DNA of 64,000 nt from Tenrec ecaudatus (lineage: Eukaryota > Chordata > Mammalia > Afrosoricida > Tenrecidae). The notes under the pieces were generated by a model, which made no database searches, had not been told where the DNA came from, and saw only the letters and a program-made list of their open reading frames with translations. Made by a program: the position numbers and the translations under genes. This document shows, in pieces, positions 1 to 11,332 of this stretch. The stretch spans positions 27,948,419-28,012,418 of the forward strand of contig NC_134547.1 of assembly GCF_050624435.1 (NCBI RefSeq), read 5' to 3'. Position 1 is the first letter of the stretch, and the number at the start of each line of letters is the position of its first letter.

Positions 1-99
1 CTAAGGGGGCATTATAAGCTGTAACATGACTGATAGATTGGACTCTATCCCTACATCTTCACACAGGTTCAAGTTGACATAAAATATAACTGCCATACA
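1..99 (-). mobile_element. LTR-like repeat (family A), truncated by window edge
   Basis: The stretch ending in 'ataactgccataca' matches the right-hand end of the better preserved copy at 41961-42421 ('gttgacataaaat', then 'aactgcca'). Read on the minus strand the element begins with TG, as LTRs do. Only the first ~100 bases of the element are in the window. The family is recognised by comparison with other copies here; I do not know its formal name. Confidence 0.55.
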
Positions 100-177
100 T
101 ATGATCTGAGAGACATGAATTTCCATCAGAGGAAGGCTGATTTGTTCTATGTAAAATGACTAATAAAGTATTCTTTT

Positions 178-240
178 GTGGATGTATGTATGGATTGTGA
201 TGAGAGTTATACAAGCCCCCAATAAAATGATTTTTTTAAA
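178..240 (+). mobile_element. L1 3' end, heavily truncated
   Basis: A ~60-bp fragment with the signature L1 3' terminus of this genome: 'gtatggattgtgatgagag', then 'cccccaataaaatga' and a short A/T tail. The AATAAA signal sits just before the tail, so the element lies on the plus strand. Confidence 0.75.
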
Positions 241-244
241 AGAT

Positions 245-780
245 CCACGCACACATCTTATTTTTAGACAGTTTCATTGACACTTCATCCATATGTCATA
301 TAATTCAATAATATCAAGAAGAGTTGTACAATTATCACCACAATCAATTCTAGAACATTTTCTTCTTCCTTGTACTCATTGTTATTAATCTAGTTATCTT
401 TATAAAGTATTCTATATACCTATCTATAACACTTTACACATCCTTTGTTACATGTGAAATGAATACATTGGGGTTAATAGACTGTATATATATTTCCCTT
501 CTTGTAGAAAGTGATTAATCACATTATAATGAAAGAAAACTGATTAAAATGTTCAGTTTCACTGTGCCCAGAACGTCATTGAATTCTGTATCAGATATTA
601 TCTGTGCATCCCTTCTTTTGCTAGACAGTGACCAGTCTTCACCTTCCAGAAGTTTCTTGATTCCTGGTTGGGCCTTCTGATGCTGGGTATGGGGACATCT
701 GAAGCACTCACACATGGGCAATCTGGAAGAGTAGGGGAGATAACATCTCAAGGTAAATTCTTAACTCATAGGAGATAGAA
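245..780 (-). mobile_element. Ancient L1 3' UTR-like sequence
   Basis: A diverged stretch with 'atcaccacaatcaattctagaac' and 'ttctagttatctttat'-type wording typical of old mammalian L1 3' regions on the minus strand. It shows no open frame of interest. From about 780 to 858 it grades into a pyrimidine-rich tract (ttctttctttcttcctgcctgcc). Family assignment is approximate. Confidence 0.4.
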
Positions 781-858
781 ACCTTTGAAGAGAATCGTCT
801 TCCTTTTCTTCGTCTTTTTCTTTCTTTCTTCCTGCCTGCCTTTCATTCATTCTTTTGT

Positions 859-3045
859 TTAAAAAAATCATTTGGGGGGGGGGGGGGCTTGTAGAACTCT
901 TATCACAATCCATCCATCCATCCATTGTGTCAAGCACATTTGTAATTTTGTTGCCATCATCATTCTCAAAATATTTTCTTTCTGCGTGAGCCCTTGGTAT
1001 TGGCTCCTCATTTCCCCCTCCGTCCCCTCCCCTGTCTCCTTCTCTTCTTCCCTCCCTCCCTCATGGACCCTTTATAAATTCTTATTATTTTTTCATGTCT
1101 TCCCCTGACCGATGTCTCCCTTCACCCACTTTTCTGTTTTCCCAGGGAGGGTGTTATATGTAGATCATTATGATCTGTTTCCCCTTTCTCCCCCCACCTT
1201 CCCCTTACCCTCCTGGTATCACTACTCTCATTATTGGTCCTGAGGGGTTTATCTGTCCTGGATTCCCAGTGTTTCCAGATCTTATCAGTACCAGTGTACA
1301 TCCTCTGGTCTAGCCGGATTTGTAAGGTAGAGTTGGGATCATGATAATGGTGGGGAGGATGCTTTCAAGAACTAGAGGAAAGTTGTTAGTTTCATTGGTG
1401 CTATACTGTCTCTGACTAGCTACTCTCCTCCCCGCAACTCTTCTGTAAGGGGTTTCCAGTTGCCTACTTATGGGCTTTGGGTGTCCACTCTGCACTTCCC
1501 CTCATTCACAATGATATGATTTTTTTGTTCTTTGATGCCTGATACCTGATCCCTTCAACATCCCATGATCAAACAGGCTGGTGTGTTTCTTCCATGTGGA
1601 CTTTGTTGTTTCTCAGCAAGAGGTCACTTGTTTATCTTCAAGCCCTTAAGACCACATATGCTATATCTTTTGATAGCCGGGCACCATCAGCTTTCTTGTC
1701 CATATTTGCTTATGTACCCACTTTGTCTTCAGTGATTGTGTTGGGAAGATGAGCATCATGGAATGTGAGTTTAATAGAACAAAGTGTTCTTGCATCGAGG
1801 GAGTACTTGAATGTAGGCCCAATGTGTATCTGCTACCTTCATACTAAACCTATAAATATATGCACATAGAGCTATTTCCCCATTGTCATATATAAATGTG
1901 TTTACATATGTACCTGTATTTAGACCTCTATAAATGCCCTTTGCCTCCTAGTTCTTTCCTCTTTTTTATTTTTACTTTCCTCTTTTCCCACTCTCATGCT
2001 CAGCCTTCATTTGGGTTTTGATAATTCCTCTCAGTTACATTGCCCTTGATCAAGACCTACCAGACCTTCTACACCCTACTCACCACTGATTTTAGATCAC
2101 TTGTTGTTCCCTTGTCCCTGGGTTTGTTAACACCTACTTCCTTTCCCCAAACTCCCCTTCTCCCTTGTACCCCCCAGGGCTGTCGGACTGTTGTTTTCTC
2201 CTCCAGATTGTTTATCCAGCCTATCTTATATAGATAGACCTGCAGAGATAATAATATGTATAAAAACAAGATAGAGCAAAACAAAGCAACAAAAGAAAAC
2301 AAAACAACAACAGCAAGAAAACCAATGACAAAAAAGAAACCCCGTAAATAGTTCAAGGTCTGTTTGTTGACCTTTAGGAGTGTTTTCTGGTTGAGTATGA
2401 TGGGGTGCCACTCCCTAGCCCCAAAGTCTATTTTTGGTATTCCCTGGGGAATTCATTTCCCTGTTCCCCTTGCTGTTCTGTTGCACACCCTTAATGTTTC
2501 ATCTCAGTGTAGTGAGGTCAGATTGGGTGCAACTCCTGCATTGTGTCTCCAGTGTTGTCCTCCTCTGGCACTATGGTCAGTGTCTCCTGGTGGGGGCCCT
2601 CCCTATGGTCCTCTCTATGGATTGGCTACTCTGAAGAGGAATATTACCCTCAGGGCTTTGGGGGCCAGGATGTGTTCCAATCTCTCTTCCTCCCCCCTCA
2701 TTTGCTCCCATGTGCTCTGATCAGACATGTCCCTCTCCCTGAGCTGTAGCTTCAGTGCTGTCCTCTGGAGTGAATTCTTCTCTGGGGTAGTGGGGGTTTT
2801 CACATATTGGGATTTGGACCGATCCCTCAGATCTCTCTGTTGATTCCCTGCTTCACGCCAGAATGCTTCAGTCATGTCTAGGAGTACTGTGTTGAAGTCT
2901 GGTCCCTCTTTCCTTGTGGAGATATAAAAAATACCCTCCCCTTTGGTGGGTTAGTGCCCTGTTCCCCAGCTACAAATGTCTTTATCCCCCACCCCACTCC
3001 TTTTTTGGTGGTCCCATATGTATCCCTAGATTTTGTCTTTCCCCT
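859..3045 (-). mobile_element. L1 3' UTR copy, ~2.2 kb, single-module type
   Basis: Starts with the inverted L1 3' terminus (aaaatcattt, a run of 14 G at 874-887, then 'cttatcacaatccatcc') and follows the whole long 3' UTR in the same order as the young copy at 57815-60284. It ends in 'ttttggtggtcccatatg' near 3010-3045, a segment also seen at 36615-36650 on the other strand. The module at about 1535-1780 (gatgcctgatacctgatccc to gagcatcatgg) is present once, unlike in the young copies where it is duplicated. Short predicted frames inside are not genes. Confidence 0.85.
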
Positions 3046-3504
3046 GTCATACTACCTGGACCTCACCCCGGGAACATTTCTTCATTCTTTCTTTTTTTTC
3101 CTCTGCAGAGTGGTTGTGGTGTGATTCCAAGACCCATTTCATTAGGGTACTCAAATGTTCCCAAGGGTTTGAGTCACAGCTAAGGCATGAACAATTTAAT
3201 AACAGCCAGGATCAACTCTACCTTCTTCCTTGTTTTTCTTGTCCTGTACCTGCACATCCACTATCTCTGAACATAAATGAGCCCATTTCTGCTTTGCAAG
3301 AACTCAGACCAAGACAGGTGCCTTCAGAATGCTTTCCAATCCCTGGTGCCTCTTTCCTACAGGTGGCCCTTCCCTTCTTGCCCAGTGAGAACTTTCTTTG
3401 TATCACAAGTTGAGTCTTCTGCTCTTCAAGAAGTTATCTCCTCTTGGGTAAGTCATCTCAGCTTGGATTGTGGACATTTAGAGTAAAATTGCAATTGGAG
3501 GTGG
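3046..3504. other. Unassigned stretch
   Basis: No repeat, RNA gene or convincing exon was recognised. Short open frames occur on both strands but have no protein-like composition. It could be the 5' continuation of the neighbouring old L1 copy. Confidence 0.3.
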
Positions 3505-3780
3505 AAGAGGACTTTCTTTATTAGTTAAGCTAAACTATTGTTTGACTTAAAGAAATCATCAGAGGTATTTCTGGTTTAGGATTTAAATACTATCTCTGGA
3601 CAATCGTTTTGAGCTTCATCTAGCTCCATATTCCAAATAGTCAAGAATGCATGAGAATGAAATTTTCTTCTTCATTTTCCCTTTTGGTCAAGAGTCTTCT
3701 TAGAATCTTTAATGAAAAAGTTTAGTAATGAAAACTGGGCAGCAACCAGTTCTGGTCTCATACTTTAATGTTACGATCTC
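3505..3780 (-). mobile_element. Ancient L1 3' UTR fragment
   Basis: Contains 'ttagttaagctaaactattg' followed by the fading order 'gattt aaatactatctc', 'caatcg ttttgagcttcat' and 'tgcatgagaatgaaatt'. The same order recurs at 4793-5060, so both are copies of one old family. I recognise it as an ancient mammalian L1 3' UTR (L1M type), read on the minus strand. Confidence 0.6.
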
Positions 3781-4060
3781 AATTTAGGAATTCAAAATGT
3801 GGAGTCATAAATAATATGGCTTTAATTTAATGTTAAATATTTGTTCCATCATTGAGATGCAAGTGTGCCTGTGTGCGCATCCACATGTGTTTATGATTCT
3901 CCTCCTTTCCTTGTCTCTCCTTCCTCATCACCCCAGATTGCTGATTGAATTTTTTACCTCAACAGAGTTTTAATGGGCTGTGAGCAGAAGCAAGGAAGAA
4001 AATGATAATTTGACTGATACTTTTAAATTTTACTTATTTATTTTTGGTGGTTGAGCATAT

Positions 4061-4540
4061 TGTGGTAGCAAAATAATCTGGTGCCAACTTGAAACTATTA
4101 AGAATGAAAGAGTGGAGTTTAGTGTGTCAATCAGGTCACTGCTTGATGACCTTATTTGGAGATGCTATGGCGATAAATAGCTCACCAGAGGCAGGACACA
4201 TACTCTCTGCTTCGTATTCCTGATGACAAGACACATGGAGCTACTAGAGCTTTGGAGATGTAAAAACCACGGGGATACCCATGCCAGCACTAAGATGCTT
4301 CCACTGCCACTGAATCCACAAGACTTTCCACCAACTGGACTGCGATCTTCCTGCATTCAGCATCATTGCAGGTGCTGTGTGAGTCTGAACAGACATGTGG
4401 GCTAATATCAAATTTATGGACTTTGCCTGGACTGGGCTGGAATGTTTTCTTAATGTACAATTGCTCTTTGATATAAAGTTTCTCTTACACACATGTCAGT
4501 GTCTCTGTATTCGTTTCTCTAGTCTACCTGGACTCACACA
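4061..4540 (+). mobile_element. LTR-like repeat (family A), apparently full length
   Basis: A ~480-bp unit that begins 'tgtggtagcaaaataatc' and ends 'ggactcacaca', giving the TG...CA termini of a solo LTR. Its central part (catgccagcactaagatgct, then the catcattgcaggtgctgtg region) matches 49240-49420 on the same strand and 23333-23697 on the opposite strand. An AT-rich microsatellite directly follows its right end. No internal coding region is attached. Confidence 0.6.
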
Positions 4541-4581
4541 AATATATATATATATTTGATATATATATATATATATCAAAA
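4541..4581. repeat. (TA)n microsatellite with palindromic core
   Basis: Two TA runs flank 'tttgatat', and the part from 'tttgatat' to 'atatcaaa' is a near-perfect palindrome. It lies at the boundary between the LTR-like repeat and an ancient L1 3' UTR. Confidence 0.9.
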
Positions 4582-5170
4582 CATGCAACAATTCAACAGT
4601 TTCTACATGTAAAATTCAGTGACACTGGTTACATTCTTTGAGTTGGGCTACCATTTCCATCCTCATTTTCTAAGTTGTTCCTCTTCTACTAACATAACCC
4701 CACGATTTCAGTCTAATTTTTCAAATTGCTTTTGCCAATTAGATTCCATATAGATTGTTCCTAAAAGATCATAATGATCAAGGCAGACCCTTTTATTAGT
4801 TAAGCTAAACTATTGATTGGCTTTATGACGCCTTTAGAGAATTTTGTTTTTTAGGGTTTAAAGATGATCTCAGGGAAATAGTTTCAGGGGTCCATGCAGC
4901 CTCCATGGTTCCAGAAAGTCTGCAGTGCATGAGAATGTGAGATTCTCTTCTGCCTTTCCCCATCCTTCTGATCAAGAGCCTTCTATAGAATCCTTTTAAA
5001 AATTATGGTTGGACACCATTCAGTTCTTTTGGTCTCAGGTCAAAGGAGGTCATTGTTCAATTAGCCACACATTTTATGTCTGCCACCTATTTGTGACTCT
5101 TTCCTTCTGCTCTTTTCCAGACAAATAGAGACCAATTGTTATAACCTAGATGGCCTACTGTAAGCATTTA
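4582..5170 (-). mobile_element. Ancient L1 3' UTR fragment
   Basis: Contains the same 'ttagttaagctaaactattg' block as 3521-3545, followed by 'aaagatgatctcagggaaat', 'gtccatgcagcctcc' and 'cagaaagtctgcagtgcatg'. This is the order I know from old L1 (L1M-type) 3' UTRs on the minus strand. Its left part (acaattcaacagtttctac, ttctaagttgttcctcttc) aligns with 8420-8540. Confidence 0.65.
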
Positions 5171-5274
5171 AAATGTCAAGCACTATAGAACAAACTAGAA
5201 GGTATAACAGAAGCACTAAACATGTTCTTAGGCCAATAAGCTGGAATAGTTCATGAAACCATGAGCTTCAAATT

Positions 5275-5489
5275 ACCAAGAAGCAGGAAACGGGCAAAAT
5301 CCCCACTGGTAGAGGATGGATAAAGAAACTCTGGAACATACACACAATAGAATATTACGCATCTTTAAAAAATAGTAATGAAACACTTCCTGACAGAGAT
5401 GGACCTGGAATCCATTATGCTGAGTGAAATTAACCAATCACAAAAGGACATTTATTGTATGAGACCATACTATAAAAAGACTCTTGTCT
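5275..5489 (+). mobile_element. L1 ORF2 C-terminal remnant
   Basis: 'tggataaagaaactctggaa', 'tagaatattacgcatc' and 'catt atgctgagtgaaatt' correspond to the conserved C-terminal block of L1 ORF2 (the W-x-H-x-x-E-Y-Y-A...E-V-S region, visible intact near the C terminus of the ORF at 60285). The frame is broken. It is joined at its right end to an inverted L1 3' UTR piece. Confidence 0.75.
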
Positions 5490-6228
5490 GTAGCAGTGTG
5501 CATGCACTGGTCTAATCCTATTTGTAAGGTAGAATTGAAGTCATGATGGTGGGGGGAATGGTTTTATTCTGGGTCTTAGATGCCCAGAATAAAACCATAC
5601 CCAAGGTGAATGGGGGAGGGGCCTGAAGTGGAGACCCAATGCCCATCTGTAGACAATTGGACATTCCTTCGCAGAGGGATCATAGGGAAGAGATGAGCCA
5701 GTCAGGGTGCAGTATAACACTGATGAAACACACAACTTTCCTCTAGCTCGTTGGTGCTTCTTTCCCCCCACTATCATGACTTCTATTCTACCTTACAAAT
5801 AGGATTAGACCAGAGCATGCACACTGCTACAGATAAGAGCCTGCAACACAGGGAATCCAGGATAGATAAACCCCACAGGGCCAACAAGGAGAGTAGAGGT
5901 ACCAGCAGGATTAGGGGAGGTGAGGGAAGAAAGGGGGAATCAATCACAAGGATCAACCTAGAACCCCCTCTCAAGGAGATGAATAATGAAAAAAATGGGT
6001 GAGGGGAAACAGAGGATGATGTAAGATATGGAAATAATAATCTATAACTTATCAAGGGTTCATGAGGGAGGGGGAAGAAATGGGGAGCTGATATCAGGGG
6101 CTCAAGTGGGAAGAGAATGCTTTGAAAATGATGGTGGTGGCATATGTGCAAATGTGCTTGACACACTGGATGAATGTATGGATTGTGAAAAGAGAGGTAA
6201 GACCCCCCCCAATAAAAGTATTGTAAAT
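5490..6228 (+). mobile_element. L1 3' UTR insert with inverted 5' piece
   Basis: From about 5605 to 6228 this is a plus-strand L1 3' UTR ending in 'cccccccc aataaaagtattg'. The left part, about 5495-5558, is the same sequence as 5768-5838 but inverted (cagtgtgcatgcactggtc against gaccagagcatgcacactg). A 16-bp perfect hairpin at 5558-5598 sits between them. The arrangement looks like a foldback or twin-primed insertion in which the inverted arm duplicates part of the direct arm. Confidence 0.75.
5558..5598. repeat. Perfect 16-bp inverted repeat (hairpin)
   Basis: Arms 5558-5573 and 5583-5598 (tggttttattctggg against cccagaataaaacca, plus one further A-T pair) are separated by a 9-base loop. 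It lies at the junction between the inverted and direct parts of the L1 insert, so it probably formed with the insertion rather than as a terminator. Confidence 0.85.
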
Positions 6229-6400
6229 AAACAACACACACACAAATGAGCTAATAACACTGAGCACAAGGAAGAAGAAGTATCCTGGAATTGATTGTGG
6301 TAACGGTTGCACAATTTTTATGAATGTGACTGAACTATTGCGATATGTAAGTGAATTGTATGTTGATGAAATTGTTCAAAATTAACTTTAAAAAACACAA
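6229..6400 (+). mobile_element. Old L1 3' end-like fragment
   Basis: 'tggaattgattgtggtaacg', 'ttgcacaatttttatgaatg' and 'gtgaattgtatgttgatgaa' match the tail wording of old L1 3' ends. A similar stretch is at 19850-19950. It may be the downstream continuation of the ORF2 remnant at 5275-5489, split by the intervening L1. Confidence 0.45.
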
Positions 6401-7189
6401 CAACCTTCAAACCTAGGAATGAAATCTCATGAGTTCTTTGTTCATAAGCAGCCTCAGAAGCTTTTCTTTCTTGGTGTTGTAAATCTACCAATCACACAAC
6501 TTTTGCCAATTCAAATATTTACAGGTTTGACTGATGCACTTGTAAGGTAACTTTATCCTTCCTAGACCTGGGAAATAACCTTTACAACTTCCTCTTACTG
6601 CCTGCCTCTTGAATTGAGCAAGGACTGCTCCTTTGCTTGGTCCTCTTATTTCTTCATAACTTCCACTCTAATGTAATGCGCCCACACCTCTTCCTGTTGT
6701 GACTCATTGCGGAGAAAGCAACCATGCAGTAGACAGGATCCTTTCTCGGATGCCCTACTCAGTCTTTGGCCTGCTTGCTCTGAAGAGAGCTGCCATCTGC
6801 CCTATTGCCCAGTCACCGCCCCTCCCCACCCCAGCCATCTCCCCACGCTGAGCTCCCAGGGGGTCCTTTGATGTCTCTCACTAGGCTTGGGTTAAAAGGA
6901 GATGCTCACTCACTGCAGTGTAACCTAGGGTACAGTTCAATTCACCAAAATTTCTGTCATCATTTTTTCCCTTTAGTTTCAAACTCCAAGGCTTTTTCTG
7001 TCCATTCTGAAAGTGAAGGTTTCTTGGCCTCCAACTTTCAGATTGTCCACAACAGTCAACTTTCTATATTCTGAATTATAATAGTCCTTATGTAAAACCA
7101 TTACATCCACTGCTTTGTTTTGCCAAGCCTTTTTAAAGGCACATTATCCAGTACCCTTTCCTTATTCTTTTAGCTTTAGCTCACGTATG
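6401..7189. other. Unassigned stretch
   Basis: No repeat family recognised. The segment 6700-6880 is GC-richer than its surroundings and contains short open frames, but I see no splice-site-bounded exon that I would defend. Confidence 0.3.
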
Positions 7190-7390
7190 CCTGCCGTAGG
7201 CTTGCTATGATGCCAGGCATGCTTCAGCCATAGTTCCATGCTAAGATAGCTTAGGAAGAAAGGCCTGGGTATCTACTTCTAAAAAGCAGCCAATGAAAAC
7301 AATGTAACTCACAGTAGTTCAATCTCAGAGCTTCGTGTGCACAGGATCACTCTGAGTTGTGGGGGTGACTCAATGATAGCTAAAAATGGT
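7190..7390 (+). mobile_element. AfroSINE-type SINE, long variant
   Basis: Contains 'aggaagaaaggcctgggtat', 'ctacttctaaaaagcagcca', 'aatgaaaacaatg' and the tail 'gatcactctgagttgtggg', 'gactcaatgatagcta'. This is the body and RTE-like tail of the longer tRNA/RTE SINE of afrotherians. The same order is seen at 22910-23140. Confidence 0.65.
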
Positions 7391-8369
7391 TTCCCATTTT
7401 TCTGTACATTCAGCATGACTCTGGGTGATGTTATCATTAGACTTTGAGATGAAATGTTGCTGATTTGAGTCTTCTGTTTTTAAAAACGTCATCTTGGAAA
7501 TGGGATTTCTTCATAATTTCGTTTCCACTGTCTTTATTTTATGCCAAGGCTCTGAGTAGAAGCACCTTGTTTCTGAATTGTAGTTACAGGTGTATGATGC
7601 ATGAGTTTTTCTCCGATTTAATCCCTAATGAACCAGAAGAGATCTGACAGAACTAGGACATGTGAAGCAAAAAGTCAATTAAAACTGTTTTAATTTTTTA
7701 AGAGTCACATAAATGTTGTAAACGTGCCACATACTCAAGCCATTTTAGCAGTTTTCCATCTGTTTTTGTTGTCTCTACAAAAAAAGATGTTTTTTTCCCT
7801 GGATTTTCTCTGAATTATCTTAAGTGACTTAGATCATCACAGTGCATGGGGTGGGGGGTTCCTAATTCTTAATGTTTCAGTTTGCCTCTGAAGTTGAGAG
7901 CAAGATGCACTCATTCATTTAGTTAGTTTTGCCTCCTTTCCACAATTGTGGGTTGTTGTCCAAATGCATTTCCTACCGGTGCCAATCTCTTCTTGGGCAT
8001 AAACAGGCTGCTGCTAAACATACAGACATTCAGGAAATTCTATAAATTGTATCTTCCATCTTCTGCTAATATGGCTTTTGGCAATAAAGCCATTATCATG
8101 AAGTGCCATAAAAGGCATCTTTTTTTTTCATCTCTTGCCTGTTCAGCATGGGGTTTATTGCTATTTCAAAGTCTGATTGCTAAATGCAAAAATAGACAGG
8201 TCACCCTGCAGTTAATGAATATATGGATAGATGTTATGCCACCTGCTGTCTTTCAAAACAATTCAAAACTTTTTTAGTGCAAGACCTAAAATGGCAACGG
8301 GGGCATGACCCCTGTATTTTATTGTTATTATTTTAATGTGATTTTATATGTACATACATACATAAATTG
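7391..8369. other. Unassigned, apparently low-repeat stretch
   Basis: No recognised repeat. The part 7940-8250 has neither low-complexity sequence nor repeat wording and could be a conserved non-coding element, but that can only be judged by cross-species alignment. A 109-codon open frame at 7948-8277 has no recognisable domain and I do not call it a gene. Confidence 0.3.
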
Positions 8370-9130
8370 TGTTTTCAGTGAAGACATACATGGCCATGCA
8401 GGTTCCCAGTCTACAACAATTTCTACACAAATTGTATAGTGACATTGATTACATTCTTCACAATGTGTGAGCATTCCATTATCATTTCCATTCTTGCTGT
8501 TCTGTTTTCATTTGTCTAGTTTTCCTATACCCTTACAGTCTCATTTTGGTTTTAAAGTAACCACTTGAAACTATATAGGTGTTCTTAAAAGGAGCACAGT
8601 ACTATAATATATCTGGAGATATTCATCAATGCCTTAATCAATTTGTCCTTTAGCTACTAGGCGACTTCAAGGGTAAGTTTAGTTCAAGGTTTGATTCAAG
8701 GTGTCAGGGCAATACTTTCAGGGAGTCCTCCAAACTCAACCAGTTAAATAGATCTTTTTTATTTAAAGAAAATTAAAATTCTGTTTCACATTTTTCTTCT
8801 ATAGTATCAAGAAAAATCTACTGTAGCCCTGATCAGAATGACTCATAGTGATAGCTAGCTACTATTTCGTTCTCCTGGTCTCCGAGTAGATGAGGTCCAC
8901 GTGGACTACTTTGTCTTGTAGACTGATTTCTTCTTTGAGTCCTTTGATTTCCTGCTTTCTCTTTTCCTCTGAATGAGTAGAGACCAATAGTTGTATCTCA
9001 AGGGGTTCAAAGTCTCCACACACTAATCACCAAATGTAGGGCATAAGTGTATGAACTATCTTGACCAGGATGCCTCTATGATCCAAACCCTTCAGACCTA
9101 GATTCCCAATGTCATGAAGTGTTTTGTTAG
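8370..9130 (-). mobile_element. Ancient L1 3' UTR
   Basis: 'catgcaggttcccagtctac', 'tttctacacaaattgtatag', 'tgacattgattacattctt', 'tttgtctagttttcctatac' and 'tctcattttggttttaaag' follow the order of an old mammalian L1 3' UTR on the minus strand. Parts align with 4590-4730. Confidence 0.65.
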
Positions 9131-9289
9131 ATGGATCCCTTATTTTTTATGGTTAGTTGGACAATGTGTTGATTGGGTAGAACCAAGATAAGTAGGTGTG
9201 TAGAAATGAGTCTGAATACATCTTTGGAGTCAGATACTGGGTGAGGGGAGAGATTTCCCTAATAGAAAAGAGATGGAAGCAGCAACTCT

Positions 9290-9405
9290 GTGGGAGAGAG
9301 AGTGGGTTTGTACTCCCGCAAACAGTTACAGTCTCAGAAACCCACAAGGGTCACTCTGAGTCAGCAGTGACTCGATGGCAGTGAGCTTAGTTTGCTATTT
9401 TGGTT
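9290..9405 (+). mobile_element. AfroSINE, 3' half
   Basis: 'tttgtactcccgcaaacag', 'ttacagtctcagaaacccac' and 'gactcgatggcagtgagctt' are the body and tail of the AfroSINE family on the plus strand. The tRNA-derived head is missing or too diverged to see. Confidence 0.75.
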
Positions 9406-9599
9406 TGACCCATTTTTAAGTTGCTTTAGGTTTTTTTAAGTGAAGAGCAAATCCATGTGAATTAAGCATCTACTGAATACCTTCTGACTATAGACTAGTA
9501 CACGGCTCTACTATCTGAATAGCCTTGCCATCATACAGAAGTGTATTGAAGAGTAGATTGTTACAGATGCAGATAGGTTAACATTTAACGCTTGATCAT

Positions 9600-10260
9600 T
9601 GGGCCTCCCTTTTGATCTATTTTAATTTTATTTTAGTTTTTAATATTTTCTGCTTTATTTTTAATTGAGGTGATTTTTCCCTCTAAAATAATTTCATCCT
9701 GGCATAATCCAGACATCATACAATTCAATAGTTCGGTCATATCAAGCCAGTGTCATAAAATTGCTGCCACAATCATTTTCAAAACATTTTCTTCTTTCTT
9801 GAACTCCTTGATTTTGGCTCCCCATTAACCCTTCCCTCCCCTGATACACCCCCCAGGAAACCTTATACTATTACTGTCTCTATAGATTCACCCAACCTGA
9901 GTTCCATAAACCAAAAGAAAGAGACAGCGAGACATAACAGAGAGTCAAGAATGGTACCAACAAAAACAAAATAAAGTAGAAATAAGCTCCAGTCTGAAAA
10001 TATTAAAAACCAGATCAGTTTCAACGTGTATTCAAAGGGAAATCAAATGGCAAGATTTTAGCCATTCACGTCAGATTTATTATTTTGATACACTATAATC
10101 ATCTCTCCAATACACTCTGTCTGACAATTAGGTTATTCCCATCCCAAACTCATAGTCAGAGGGGAATCACCAGAGGCTTATTCTCTGTGTAAATATTGCA
10201 AATGTCTTTTGGACCCCCACTGTCACCCATAGCCTTCTACAAAACAAAATTTCACAATTT
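9600..10260 (-). mobile_element. Old L1 3' UTR (second old subfamily)
   Basis: 'cataatccagacatcataca', 'ttgctgccacaatcattttc' and later 'gaaaccagatcag'-like wording (accagatcagtttcaac) parallel 31295-31800, which holds the corresponding blocks in the same order. This is consistent with a minus-strand L1 3' UTR older than the long-3'-UTR type. Confidence 0.5.
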
Positions 10261-10290
10261 AAGCTCTGCTACCATTCCCTCATTCAGATT

Positions 10291-10405
10291 TGGATTATAT
10301 AAAAATATTCATATAATTATATATATATTTATATAAATATAATGCACATTTATATATTTATGTAAATACATGGTATATATTTATATAATATATATAAGTA
10401 TTTTC
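10291..10405. repeat. AT-rich low-complexity tract
   Basis: Almost pure A/T with repeated 'tatata' and 'atttata' units. No gene or regulatory reading is supported. Confidence 0.85.
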
Positions 10406-10424
10406 TGTTCCTTGGATCACAGAT

Positions 10425-11332
10425 ATTGGTGTGCTTTTCCTATGTGGGCTTAGTTGACATCTCACTTAGATGGCTGCTTGTTTGAAAACAAACCTTTAAG
10501 GTCCCAGTCGCTGAAAAAAGCTGATAGTGCCCAGTTATCAAAAGATAAAGTGTCTGGGGTCTTTAAGGTTTGAAGATAACAAGTAGCCACCTAGCTGAGA
10601 AGCAATAAAGCTCAATGGAAGAAACACACAAGCCTGTGTGATCACGGGGTGTCGATGGGATCAGGTATCAAGCATCAAAGAACAAAAAATTCATATCATT
10701 ATGAATGAGGGGGAGTGCGAAGTGGAGACCCAAAGCCCATCTGTAGGCAACTAGACATCCCCTTACAGAAGGGTTGCGGGGAGGAGATGAGCCAGTCAGG
10801 GTTCAGGGTAGCAACAATGAAACGTACAACTCTTTAATTCCTACATGCTTCCCACCCCCGCCCCACTATCATGATCCCAATTCTATCTTTAAAATCCAGC
10901 TAGACCAGAGGATGTACACTGGTACAGATAAGACTGGAAACACAGGGAATCCAGGACAGATAAATCCCTCAGCACCAATAATGAGAGTAGCCATACCAGC
11001 AGGGGAAGGGGAAGGTGGGGGAGAAAGTGGGAACTGATCACAATGATCTACATATAACCCCTCCCTGGGGGATGGACAACAGAAAAGTGGGTGAAGGGAG
11101 ACATCAGTCAGGGTAAGACATGAAAAAATAATAATGTATAAATTATCAAGGGTTTGTGAGGGGGTGGCGGGGAGGGAGGGGGAAATGTGGAGCTGATATC
11201 AAGGGCTCAAGTAGAAAGAAAATGTTTTGAGAATGATGATGGCAACAAATGTACAAATGTGCTTGACACAATGAATGGATGTATGGATTGTGATAAGAAT
11301 TGTACGAGTCCCCAATAAAATGATTTTTAAAA
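10425..11332 (+). mobile_element. L1 3' UTR insert with foldback 5' end
   Basis: From about 10513 the sequence is a plus-strand L1 3' UTR ending 'ccccaataaaatgattttta'. The preceding 10425-10512 (ggatcacagatattggtgtg to ggtcccagtcgctg) is the inverted copy of 10548-10645 in the same insert. The two arms are separated by about 35 bases, so the 5' end is a large hairpin. A 121-codon-class sense frame seen in related copies is only partial here (10774-11037). Confidence 0.8.
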
